Origin: JBMNGN01 sp050949865
Lineage (GTDB): Bacteria; Bacillota; Syntrophomonadia; Syntrophomonadales; Syntrophomonadaceae
NCBI GenBank assembly: GCA_050949865.1
Contig: JBMNGN010000005.1
Location: forward strand, 324,617 to 388,616
DNA: 64,000 nt
Direction of reading: 5' to 3'
Shown here: in pieces, positions 51,533 to 61,892 of the stretch
Numbering within the stretch: position 1 is the first letter of the stretch
How the letters are laid out: every line of letters starts with the position of its first letter
Translations under genes and position numbers: made by a program
The notes under the pieces: generated by a model
Seen by the model: only the letters and a program-made list of their open reading frames with translations
Databases searched by the model: none
Told to the model about the DNA's origin: nothing

Positions 51533-54500
51533 GTTTTTAGCGTACCTATGAGGAATTGAAACTTTTTCACATCATACGGTGTATTTCCCTCCTTTTCATG
51601 TTTTTAGCGTACCTATGAGGAATTGAAACACCAGATCGTTAACGAAAGGAGGGAAGCAAGATGATAGTTTTTAGCGTACCTATGAGGAATTGAAACGTCT
51701 TCCAGTTGACCTGCTTCTCCTGGTGCGTGCGGTTTTTAGCGTACCTATGAGGAATTGAAACTAACACACGACTACGCAGCAGCGGCTGCCGACTGGGTTT
51801 TTAGCGTACCTATGAGGAATTGAAACACCATTTCATCAGCAATCTGATACAGGTACGGATCCGTTTTTAGCGTACCTATGAGGAATTGAAACGTATTCGC
51901 CAAACATCCACAACTGCAAGATAATGGTGTTTTTAGCGTACCTATGAGGAATTGAAACTGGAGGCTGCTGCCAAGATACAAGTTCACTGGGACGGGTTTT
52001 TAGCGTACCTATGAGGAATTGAAACATATATTTCCGGTTTCGGCGTATGCCCCTAAGAACTTGTTTTTAGCGTACCTATGAGGAATTGAAACATACAAAA
52101 AGTTCTCAATAATAGAATAGAAGAAGCGAGTTTTTAGCGTACCTATGAGGAATTGAAACAACCGGATTGTAGAAAGGATGAAAGAATATGGCCAGTTTTT
52201 AGCGTACCTATGAGGAATTGAAACTCAGGTATTTGTAGTATGGATTGTTTAGCGCTTTTTCGTTTTTAGCGTACCTATGAGGAATTGAAACCAGTATCAT
52301 TGTACATCCCTTTTTAGCCTACTTTTTGTTTTTAGCGTACCTATGAGGAATTGAAACTTGACTTCATCCGGTATGCTTAAAACTATGGCCCGCTCGTTTT
52401 TAGCGTACCTATGAGGAATTGAAACCATCAGGGGTAGATAAGTGATTCTTCTCCGCTATAAGTTTTTAGCGTACCTATGAGGAATTGAAACTCTGTCTGG
52501 AGGGAAAGGACTAAAAAGGGAAGTACCTGTTTTTAGCGTACCTATGAGGAATTGAAACATGGTTCCAATTCATACGGCAAAGGATATGGTATTGTTTTTA
52601 GCGTACCTATGAGGAATTGAAACTGCAGTATCCCCCTGAGCAGGTTAGAACGGTACTAAGTTTTTAGCGTACCTATGAGGAATTGAAACATTTTTACAAA
52701 GTGTTTCATTGACTTTGGAACGCTTGTTTTTAGCGTACCTATGAGGAATTGAAACTTGCTAAATTTGGAAAATTGTGACCGTCAACATCTATGTTTTTAG
52801 CGTACCTATGAGGAATTGAAACTTCTTTTCCTCCTTTCCGATGTTATTTTTTTTTTGGAGTTTTTAGCGTACCTATGAGGAATTGAAACTTCGACTTTTC
52901 GTAAGTGGATGCAGAAAGGCGAAACGTTTTTAGCGTACCTATGAGGAATTGAAACTTACAAGGGTTCAGACATTTTCAACTGGGGTTGATCGTTTTTAGC
53001 GTACCTATGAGGAATTGAAACTTGGGAAGAAGGTTCAGGAGTTTGTGAGCCGAGGCGAGTTTTTAGCGTACCTATGAGGAATTGAAACATATTTCTACAT
53101 AACAAAAACCAGGTTCGTCCGTGTTTTTAGCGTACCTATGAGGAATTGAAACTCCAGATCAATATACAGCCCATAAGCATGCCGGCAATGTTTTTAGCGT
53201 ACCTATGAGGAATTGAAACTGGTATAATCCGGTTGATAATTTACTTCTGCCCCGTTTTTAGCGTACCTATGAGGAATTGAAACTGCGAAAAATACCTATC
53301 GATCAAATCAATCCTGCAGCGTTTTTAGCGTACCTATGAGGAATTGAAACGAGATAGATTCAACAACGGTGAAAGAACAGAAGAATTGTTTTTAGCGTAC
53401 CTATGAGGAATTGAAACACTCCATCGTGAGCTTCTGCGGCTACCCCAAGGTGTTTTTAGCGTACCTATGAGGAATTGAAACGAAAGATATTTGTCCATTT
53501 CCCAGTTCGCTTTTCCGTTTTTAGCGTACCTATGAGGAATTGAAACGCCTTTCAACGTCAAACATGGGCCCTGGACATTCGGTGTTTTTAGCGTACCTAT
53601 GAGGAATTGAAACTCCCTTTCCGATACTCCTTCAATCTTTCCTGATACCCGTTTTTAGCGTACCTATGAGGAATTGAAACTAAGGAGCTGTTCAATATCG
53701 CAGCAGAAAACGGTGGGGTTTTTAGCGTACCTATGAGGAATTGAAACTATATAACGGATTAATTGGCAAGGAGAAAGAACGGTTCCGTTTTTAGCGTACC
53801 TATGAGGAATTGAAACTACGTTGATATAGTATTATCAGAAAAATTAGCGGATGGTTTTTAGCGTACCTATGAGGAATTGAAACGGGTAAAAATCTTGAAA
53901 AATTGTTTTGAAAAATTAGTTTTTAGCGTACCTATGAGGAATTGAAACTCGACACCATAACGGCTCATAAGCCGTTTTTTTCTCGTTTTTAGCGTACCTA
54001 TGAGGAATTGAAACTCTCGTATAGATATCAGCCGTTCAACATCAGCATCGGTTTTTAGCGTACCTATGAGGAATTGAAACAAACAAAGAAGGCCCTAATA
54101 GTAGAAGCTATTCAAGTTTTTAGCGTACCTATGAGGAATTGAAACCAGATAGTGGCAGCAGTGCAGGGGATGGAGATATGGTTTTTAGCGTACCTATGAG
54201 GAATTGAAACATAATATTGCTGATACAGCTTGGAACGGAACGCTCGTTTTTAGCGTACCTATGAGGAATTGAAACATAAATAGCCGGGGACTAAGCCCCG
54301 GCCTCAGTATCGTTTTTAGCGTACCTATGAGGAATTGAAACCCAATACTGCGGGCATATTCATCCCACATCTTTGCCGTTTTTAGCGTACCTATGAGGAA
54401 TTGAAACGAGGTGATGGCGGGTACATCGTGGCACCTCCCTCCGTTTTTAGCGTACCTATGAGGAATTGAAACTAGACATCACCAATAGTTACTGTGCCGT

Positions 54501-54668
54501 CACTAACGGTTTTTAGCGTACCTATGAGGAATTGAAACTTGGCACGAATAAAGGCCGGGCAAATGACTATACGTTTTTAGCGTACCTATGAGGAAGTGAA
54601 ACCCAGCTTTGACTCTGATGGCTGGAGAGAGAGAATGCGTTTTTAGCGTACCTATGAGGAATTGAAAC
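51533..54668 (+). CRISPR. Type I-B CRISPR array, leader-proximal segment: 48 repeats, 47 spacers
   Basis: The repeat is 30 bp, starting GTTTTTAGCG and ending GAATTGAAAC, with first copy at 51533-51562 and last at 54639-54668. I located 48 copies by eye; the spacing gives spacers of 34-39 nt. Copies appear identical except the one at 54573-54602, which has GAAGTGAAAC instead of GAATTGAAAC. The 3' end ATTGAAAC is the expected type I-B crRNA handle, so transcription is rightward. Several spacers contain terminator hairpins or ribosome-site/start-codon pairs, as expected from phage or plasmid gene borders. Confidence 0.97.
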
Positions 54669-54738
54669 TTATGACCTATACCCGATTTGTCGGACACACA
54701 GTAGTTAGGTAAAATAACAACTGTGGAGGGATTAACAA

Positions 54739-55026
54739 ATGGGGAACAAGGGAAAGCGTTATGACGCGGAATTTAAGGCGGATGCAGCCAGATTGGTGAA
54801 AGAAAGCGGCAGATCAGTTGCCAGTGTGGCAAAGGACCTGGGGGTGAATCCCCAAACCTTGAGAAATTGGCTACGAGATAACAAGAAACAATCTTCTGAT
54901 AAAGCAAGACTAATTGAGTTGGAAGCTGAATTAAGGGCTGAAAAGCGAAGAACAGCTGACTTAGAGGAGACTGTAGCAATATTAAAAAAAGCTGCGGCCA
55001 TCTTCGCGACAAACAACCGGAAGTAA
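54739..55026 (+). CDS. IS3-family OrfA (helix-turn-helix)
   Basis: The 95-residue product has an N-terminal HTH (YDAEFKADAARLVKESGRS, SVAKDLGVNPQTLRNWLRDN) and a leucine-zipper-like helix (LIELEAELRAEKRRTADLEE). It binds the IS ends. A seven-A run (54984-54990) near the end is a candidate slippery site for -1 frameshifting into orfB. Confidence 0.9.
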   Translation: MGNKGKRYDAEFKADAARLVKESGRSVASVAKDLGVNPQTLRNWLRDNKKQSSDKARLIELEAELRAEKRRTADLEETVAILKKAAAIFATNNRK

Positions 55027-55055
55027 GCTATAAATTTATCAAGGAACACAGCTCC

Positions 55056-55895
55056 GTGTTTCCGGTTGAGAAGATGTGCCAGGTCCTCGAAGTATCGCGG
55101 AGCGGCTATTATGATTGGAAAGACCGGCTCCCAAGCAAACGTAAGCTTGAGAACCAAGAAATACTTAAAATTGCCCGGAAGAGCTATAAAGAATGCCATG
55201 GTATGTGTGGTTTGGATAAACTCCTTGCTGATGTAAGAGAGAAGTTTCCCAACTGTAGCCGTAAGAGACTCTACGAAATCCAACGGAAAAACAAGTTATA
55301 TGCCAAACGCAAAAAGAAATTTAAAGTAACAACGAATTCTAATCATAAACTACCAGTAACGGAAAATCTTTTAAATCAGAACTTTAAGACGGATAAACCG
55401 AATGCCGTATGGGTAACGGATATCAGCTACATATACACCTATGAAGGCTGGCTGTATCTAGCTATGATAAAAGATATATTCACCAAGGAAATAGTAGGCT
55501 GGGCAACGGATAGTAACATGAGAACAGAACTTTGTATTAAAGCCCTGGAAAATGCTGTGAGGCGGCATAAACCACCCAAGGGAATCATTCACCACTCTGA
55601 TCGAGGCGTGCAATATTGCAGTAGAGAATACCAGGCAACCCTTAAGAAACACGGAATGATCTGCAGTATGAGCCGGAAAGGTAACTGCTATGATAATGCC
55701 TGTGCGGAAACGTTCTTCAGTACTATAAAATGCGAGATGCTTTACCATAAACGTTATATGACACGGGAGGAGGCCCGCTGGGACATCTTTTGGTATATAG
55801 AAGTATTTTACAACCGTAAAAGAAGACACCAAGCGCTGGGATACCTTTCACCAGCTACATTTAGAAAAGGCTATTTAGAGCAAAAGGCGGCTTAA
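55056..55895 (+). CDS. IS3-family OrfB transposase
   Basis: The frame shown starts at GTG 55056, but the reading continues upstream (KQPEVSYKFIKEHSS) to the slippery A7, so it is probably made as an OrfAB fusion. It has the HTH_21 region (RKSYKECHGMCGLDKLLADV) and the integrase core: WVTDISYIYTYEGWLYL (Asp), HHSDRGVQYCSREYQ (Asp) and ETFFSTIKCEMLY (Glu). The DDE triad is complete, so the element may still move. Confidence 0.92.
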   Translation: MFPVEKMCQVLEVSRSGYYDWKDRLPSKRKLENQEILKIARKSYKECHGMCGLDKLLADVREKFPNCSRKRLYEIQRKNKLYAKRKKKFKVTTNSNHKLPVTENLLNQNFKTDKPNAVWVTDISYIYTYEGWLYLAMIKDIFTKEIVGWATDSNMRTELCIKALENAVRRHKPPKGIIHHSDRGVQYCSREYQATLKKHGMICSMSRKGNCYDNACAETFFSTIKCEMLYHKRYMTREEARWDIFWYIEVFYNRKRRHQALGYLSPATFRKGYLEQKAA

Positions 55896-56020
55896 AAAAG
55901 CTAGAATTATGAGATTTTGAGCAAAACTATGATTTAGTAAGAAAACCTAACTCTGGACTGTCTGTTTTATCGGGAAAACCCCATTAATCCCGATCCGCCA
56001 ACAAAGGCGGACCGGGGACC

Positions 56021-59000
56021 GTTTTTAGCGTACCTATGAGGAATTGAAACTCAACTACTTCCCGGAATTTCTCATTATTCTGGTACGCGTTTTTAGCGTA
56101 CCTATGAGGAATTGAAACAGGAATACCGAAAAAGCGAATACTTCCGGGACCGGGTTTTTAGCGTACCTATGAGGAATTGAAACTAATCCGGTACATAACC
56201 ATAACCCCCGATGCCTTCGTTTTTAGCGTACCTATGAGGAATTGAAACTAATCAGCCGCCGGTGATAGAAGCAGCAGCTTCTCTGTTTTTAGCGTACCTA
56301 TGAGGAATTGAAACTCCAGCTGGCAAATGCCCATACAATTGCAGAGCATTGTTTTTAGCGTACCTATGAGGAATTGAAACTCAAGATAGCCTGGAAACGT
56401 CTTGCCCAGTATGCTGTTTTTAGCGTACCTATGAGGAATTGAAACTATTGACGCAAACAGATTAGAGCGCAACCTGGAATTGTTTTTAGCGTACCTATGA
56501 GGAATTGAAACATCCCCCCAAGCAAAAACCGGGCAAAATCGCAGTATCGTTTTTAGCGTACCTATGAGGAATTGAAACTGTCTGAAAACACCATAGCTTC
56601 ATCACTCCCTCCAAAGTTTTTAGCGTACCTATGAGGAATTGAAACATATATCAACGTAAGTTAGAAGGACGGAGCTATAGCCGTTTTTAGCGTACCTATG
56701 AGGAATTGAAACTTCTAGCGCTTGCAGGATTAGCGAGATAATACGGCGTTTTTAGCGTACCTATGAGGAATTGAAACTTTTGATATCGCGAAGTGTCTTG
56801 CCTAGTGCAGCTAAGTTTTTAGCGTACCTATGAGGAATTGAAACAACAGAAGCCACATGAAGGCACTAAAGCAAGTTGTTTGTTTTTAGCGTACCTATGA
56901 GGAATTGAAACTAGCTCCGCCTGGCTATCAAGGAAAAGAGACTTGGGTTTTTAGCGTACCTATGAGGAATTGAAACACGAGATTCACCAGCTAAACCAGA
57001 CGGAGGCAGGCGGGTTTTTAGCGTACCTATGAGGAATTGAAACTCATCCAAGCTGGCTGGTACAAATGTTTTGTCCCCGTTTTTAGCGTACCTATGAGGA
57101 ATTGAAACCGGGCTACTAAGATTGACAAGGTGGTATGGTTTACGTTTTTAGCGTACCTATGAGGAATTGAAACCAGGCAAAATAACCCCTGAAGAATACT
57201 TGGCGAAATGTTTTTAGCGTACCTATGAGGAATTGAAACGAGAAAAGCACTCAAAAATCTGCCGATGCTACAGAGTTTTTAGCGTACCTATGAGGAATTG
57301 AAACTGAGAGGGCTTGCATCGGTAGTCAAAGCGGTAACCGGGTTTTTAGCGTACCTATGAGGAATTGAAACTCAAGTATCTCAATCATGCGCGAGGTGTC
57401 GACTTCTCGTTTTTAGCGTACCTATGAGGAATTGAAACAAGGCTCTGGATCCCGGTACCGGGCATGACAGTTCAAGTTTTTAGCGTACCTATGAGGAATT
57501 GAAACTCTAACTGCTCCTGCTCCCGAATCTCCTCCGACCGGGTTTTTAGCGTACCTATGAGGAATTGAAACAGGGATTTTTTCATGAACCAGTGGTCACT
57601 AATTCAGTTTTTAGCGTACCTATGAGGAATTGAAACAAGGCCAGGGCTACCATGTAATACGGCAGGAAATAGGTTTTTAGCGTACCTATGAGGAATTGAA
57701 ACTATACTAACCGGAAAAATTGTATGTAATGAATGCGGGTTTTTAGCGTACCTATGAGGAATTGAAACATTTAATTGGTAAAGTAAAGGACAGGGAAAGA
57801 AAGAGTTTTTAGCGTACCTATGAGGAATTGAAACAAGCTCGGCTGTGTAACCTATGTATCTGCCGCCAGCGTTTTTAGCGTACCTATGAGGAATTGAAAC
57901 GTGTACTCAACACTGCCTGTACTTCCCTTAACTCCGTTTTTAGCGTACCTATGAGGAATTGAAACGCGAAAATACCAGTCCTGAACGTGGTAAGTACTGC
58001 GTTTTTAGCGTACCTATGAGGAATTGAAACACGCCATTAACACGAGTCAAGACCTTTTCCCATGTCGTTTTTAGCGTACCTATGAGGAATTGAAACTGCC
58101 TTTGACGTTACTCTGCAGGTGATGAACAAGGCCGTTTTTAGCGTACCTATGAGGAATTGAAACTCGGCAAAGAAAAGGATATGCGCTGCTTGGCCGGGGT
58201 TTTTAGCGTACCTATGAGGAATTGAAACATATCCTCAATCCTACCGGCTTCTATGCCTATCTAGTTTTTAGCGTACCTATGAGGAATTGAAACGGATATA
58301 ATCCAGAAACACAACGATATGAACGCAAGCAGTTTTTAGCGTACCTATGAGGAATTGAAACCCGGGGAGCCCGTAGTAAAAGGGAGCGAGCCAGACAGTT
58401 TTTAGCGTACCTATGAGGAATTGAAACCTAGCTTTCTGCGTTTCTTCAACCTAACCACCTCCGTTTTTAGCGTACCTATGAGGAATTGAAACAAGCATCA
58501 GCAGACGGAGATGTTCATCAGTGGTGGTTTTTAGCGTACCTATGAGGAATTGAAACCCATCTATATAGGCCTCAGCAAGTATGTAGGCCACGTTTTTAGC
58601 GTACCTATGAGGAATTGAAACTAGTACCTTCGCCTATTTGTTCCGATAAAACACTCAGTTTTTAGCGTACCTATGAGGAATTGAAACACGCCTCAAAGCG
58701 GATGCTTGCGTACGGTTTTGCGGGTTTTTAGCGTACCTATGAGGAATTGAAACCTTTAAACTCGTTTAAGGGGGTTAGTTGGATTAATACGTTTTTAGCG
58801 TACCTATGAGGAATTGAAACGTGGATATCCTGGCATTCGAGTACGGCGAATCTCGAGTTTTTAGCGTACCTATGAGGAATTGAAACCGAGTTTGTGCTTA
58901 AACTGTACGATCCGAACATTCTTGCGTTTTTAGCGTACCTATGAGGAATTGAAACTATGACAGACCCGATCTAACCACCAGATATTGCAGACAGTTTTTA

Positions 59001-59218
59001 GCGTACCTATGAGGAATTGAAACTACCTCTGGGCCTTCTCCCAAAACTGCCGGTTAAAGTTTTTAGCGTACCTATGAGGAATTGAAACAAAAACAAAGTG
59101 ATGGAGTGGGTTAAAGATGTACTGTTTTTAGCGTACCTATGAGGAATTGAAACTTAGCACTGTAACACCCCAGAACGGCCAAGGAGCAGTTTTTAGCGTA
59201 CCTATGAGGAATTGAAAC
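56021..59218 (+). CRISPR. Type I-B CRISPR array, leader-distal segment: 49 repeats, 48 spacers
   Basis: The same 30-bp repeat continues after the IS3 element from 56021-56050 to 59189-59218. I counted 49 copies, with spacers of 34-39 nt. No repeat variants were noticed, including the final copy, so the true trailer end may have been cut off. These spacers lie far from the leader and should be the oldest. Whether they are still transcribed past the IS3 element is unknown. Confidence 0.96.
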
Positions 59219-59262
59219 TTAGGACATTTTGTGTGTAAGCGTCAAATACATTCTGACGTGAA

Positions 59263-59337
59263 TTACAATAAGTCGGGCTCATCCACGCCAAGTATATCAC
59301 AAAGAGCATTATTAACTGCTATCCTGAAATCAGGTAG
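59263..59337 (-). pseudogene. C-terminal gene fragment cut by IS256
   Basis: Leftward from the IS256 end the sequence reads LPDFRIAVNNALCDILGVDE then PDLL and a TAA stop, about 24 codons that look coding. The upstream part is missing, apparently removed or displaced at the IS256 insertion. The family is not recognised. Confidence 0.35.
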
Positions 59338-60780
59338 TGTAAATAATTTTGTGTATCCTTCAGCAGTAATCAAAAATTGATGGCTATATTGAGGAATTAT
59401 TTCCCCTATGTATTTTAAAGCGTATCAGCTGTCTCAGTTCTTGTAAAGAACAAAGCCAGCTGTTTCTAATTAGCTATAATCTCCAGGGAAAATACGTTCG
59501 GAAAAAATGAGAACCAGTTGGCCAAAAATCTCGCGCCAGCCGCTGATTTTCCCCCATTTAATGGTGATGTCTTGAATTGCTAAATACAGGGACTTTAATA
59601 GGGCGGTATCCGACGGATAGGCCGCTTTGGCTTTGGTGACTTTCCGCAAGCTGCGGTTGAAATTTTCAATCCGGTTAGTGGTATAAATAAGCCGCCGAAT
59701 GGCCGGAGGGTACTTAAAGAAGGTACTGAGTTCTACCCAGTTTTTTCGCCAGGAACGCAGGGCTGCTGGATATTTCTTACCCCAATTTTCTTCAAAAGCA
59801 TCTAGTTCCATAAGTCCAGCTTCTTCAGTTGGGGCCTGGCAGATTCTTTTCATTTCTGAGGTATAAGCCTTTAAATCTTTATGGCTTACATAGCGCATGG
59901 AGTTACGAACTTGATGGACTATGCAACGTTGAATATCTGTTTGGGGATAAACGGTATGTATAGCTTCACTGAAGCCGTTTAGTCCGTCCACTGAAGTAAT
60001 AAGTATATCTCTAACTCCCCGATTTTTTAGTTCATTCATGATACTGAGCCAGTATTTGCTGCTTTCCGACTCACCGATCCACAGGCCGCAGACATCTCTG
60101 TTACCATCCAGATCGATTCCAATTGCTATGTAAACGGCGCGCTGCTTTACCAGACCTTCTGTCCTGACTGGATAATGAAATAGCGTCAAAAAACATCATT
60201 GCGTAGAGCGGTTTTAACGGTCGGTTTTGCCATTCTTTTATCTCGGGAAGTATTCTATCTGTGATTTTGGAGATGGTTTCTGCTGATACTTCTGCTCCAT
60301 AAAGGGACTCTATATGTGTACTAATATCTCGTGTACTCATGCCTTTAGCATACATGCTGATAATTTGATTATCCAACCCTTGTATATCCCGTTTGTATTT
60401 GGGAACAATCTTGGGCTCAAATTCACCTTTGCGATCGCGGGGCACGTCTATATCGATCGGGCCGTATTCCGAACGTAGTGTTTTGGGGGAGCTGCCATTC
60501 CGACTATTGTCAGTTGCCTTATTCTCGCTATCATTTTTTGCATAGCCCAAATCAGCTTCTAATTCGGCTTGCAGCATAGTTTCGACTGTATCACCGACTA
60601 AATCGGCCAGAGCCCCTCTTAAGTCATCCGTGCTCTTAATATCATAAGCCTGGATAAACTCCTGTAACCAACCTTCCGGTAATCTTTTTCTACGTCTCTC
60701 TCGCTTTTTCTTTTCCATAAACAAAATCCTCCATTTGGTTTTATTTTACCATCTGAAGGATTTACACAAATATTTTTACA
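59338..60780 (-). mobile_element. IS256-family element
   Basis: Imperfect terminal repeats TGTAAATAATTTTGTGTA (59338 onward) and, on the other strand from 60780, TGTAAAAATATTTGTGTA, both continuing to TCCTTCAG, enclose one transposase gene on the minus strand. The transposase is frameshifted. On the right it abuts a 39-bp ISLre2-type end. Confidence 0.82.
59470..60724 (-). pseudogene. IS256-family transposase with a one-base frameshift
   Basis: The N-terminal frame (60101-60724) encodes MLQAELEADLGYAKND and LKPLYAMMFFDAI, and the C-terminal frame (59470-60189) resumes with HYPVRTEGLVKQRAVYIAIG, ITSVDGLNGFSEAI, CIVHQVRNSMRYV and YTTNRIENFNRSLRKVTK. In IS256 relatives these are continuous (FFDAIHYxVRTEG), so one extra T near 60182 breaks the gene. 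The mutator-type DDE motifs are otherwise present. A programmed frameshift is not known for this family. Confidence 0.88.
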
Positions 60781-60785
60781 TTCTC

Positions 60786-60824
60786 ATTTTTCGTTTTTAA
60801 AACCCAAAGTAACTTGACACGATC
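60786..60824. repeat. 39-bp ISLre2-type right end, copy 2
   Basis: This is an exact copy of 12623-12661 (begins ATTTTTCGTTTTTAAAACCC, ends TTGACACGATC), five bases from the IS256 end. No ISLre2 coding sequence remains here, so it is a scar left after IS256 insertion or deletion. Confidence 0.85.
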
Positions 60825-60968
60825 GACCGGTTTTACTGACTTGTTTTATTAATCAACCTGAGATAGATTTTAAGTAGCATAAATTAAGTATAATCAAATC
60901 TTTCCTGAGTAAATTATGAATAGGTATTATACTTTATACTGGGTTTATTTCTAATAGGAGGGGTTTTT

Positions 60969-61859
60969 ACGAAAAGAATAGCCATATTCCTTTTAGTTAA
61001 CCTTTTAGTCCTGACCACCATTGTAATTATTACTTCGATTCTTGGGGTAGGATATTATATTACTGGTTACGGAATTGACTACTACAATCTTCTGGTTTTT
61101 GCAGCTATTATAGGCTTTTCCGGTGCTTTGGTTTCCCTGCTCTTATCCAAGTGGATTGCCAAATCGGTGATGAACGTCAAGGTAATTACCCCTGATTCTT
61201 TCCAGAATTCAACTGAACAAAGGCTATTAAATACTGTTTACAGGTTATCCAGCCAGGCAGGTATTGCTAAAATGCCCGAGGTAGGGATATATCCCTCCCA
61301 GGAAGTAAATGCATTTGCTACCGGTCCTTCCACAAACAGCGCCTTGATTGCAGTTTCACAGGGTTTGTTAAACAGGTTGAGCCAGGAAGAAATTGAAGGG
61401 GTTTTGGCCCATGAAGTTGCCCATGTCGCTAACGGGGATATGGTTACCATGACCCTTATTCAAGGAGTGGTAAACACTTTTGTCGTTTTCCTTTCCAGGG
61501 CCTTAGCTTATGTGGTAGCCAACTTAGTACGCAAGGAAATGACAGGAATTGTTCACTTTATCTCGGTAATAGTTTTTCAAATCTGCTTCTCTGTGTTAGC
61601 CAGCCTTGCAGTCCTGGCATTTTCCCGGCACCGGGAATTTGCCGCCGATTTGCAGGGGGCTAGAATAGCCGGAAAACGCAAAATGATTCAAACGCTTACT
61701 GCCTTAAAGAATACCTTGCCAACCATTGACAGGGACGAACAGGCAGCCATTCAGACGTTCAAAATAAGCGGCCAAAAGAAGAGCGGTTTAACGAGGCTCT
61801 TTTCTACCCATCCCGACCTTGACGAGCGTATTCAGCGCCTGGTTAATGAACCAATCTAA
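60969..61859 (+). CDS. htpX: HtpX-like membrane zinc protease with ACG at the start position
   Basis: The full HtpX frame begins with ACG at 60969, five nt after GGAGGGG, reading KRIAIFLLVNLLVLTTIVII (first helix), then a second helix (NLLVFAAIIGFSGALVSLLL), the zinc site VLAHEVAHVANGD, two further helices and FSRHREFAADLQGA. The first standard start in frame is a TTG at 61128, which would delete both N-terminal helices. HtpX degrades damaged membrane proteins. Either ACG is used inefficiently or the start is mutated. Confidence 0.85.
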   Translation, partial: TKRIAIFLLVNLLVLTTIVIITSILGVGYYITGYGIDYYNLLVFAAIIGFSGALVSLLLSKWIAKSVMNVKVITPDSFQNSTEQRLLNTVYRLSSQAGIAKMPEVGIYPSQEVNAFATGPSTNSALIAVSQGLLNRLSQEEIEGVLAHEVAHVANGDMVTMTLIQGVVNTFVVFLSRALAYVVANLVRKEMTGIVHFISVIVFQICFSVLASLAVLAFSRHREFAADLQGARIAGKRKMIQTLTALKNTLPTIDRDEQAAIQTFKISGQKKSGLTRLFSTHPDLDERIQRLVNEPI

Positions 61860-61892
61860 AGTATATTACAGTTAATTAATGGAGGTTAATGA

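Larger units (their letters stand above)
54688..55962 (+). mobile_element. IS3-family element splitting the CRISPR array
   Basis: Ends share GACA and AGTTAGGT: GACACACAGTAGTTAGGT at 54693-54710 and the complement of ACCTAACTCTGGACTGTC at 55945-55962. Two overlapping-style frames (orfA, orfB) fill it. Left of it 19-24 nt remain after the last repeat; right of it 58 nt precede the next repeat, so the leftover is longer than one spacer. The exact ends are therefore uncertain by some bases. Confidence 0.8.

Noticed and set aside
51772..54697. Several leftward frames of 60-75 codons with repeated FQFLIGTLKT or VSIPHRYAKN peptides
   Set aside because: These are translations of the CRISPR repeat on the opposite strand and not genes; the same applies to 56248-57254 and 58737-58919.
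54759..55283. Leftward 174-codon frame opposite IS3 orfA
   Set aside because: Shadow of the transposase genes; no ribosome site.
59338..59400. Degenerate CRISPR repeat near TATTGAGGAATTAT
   Set aside because: The resemblance is limited to GAGGAATT and lies within the IS256 end.
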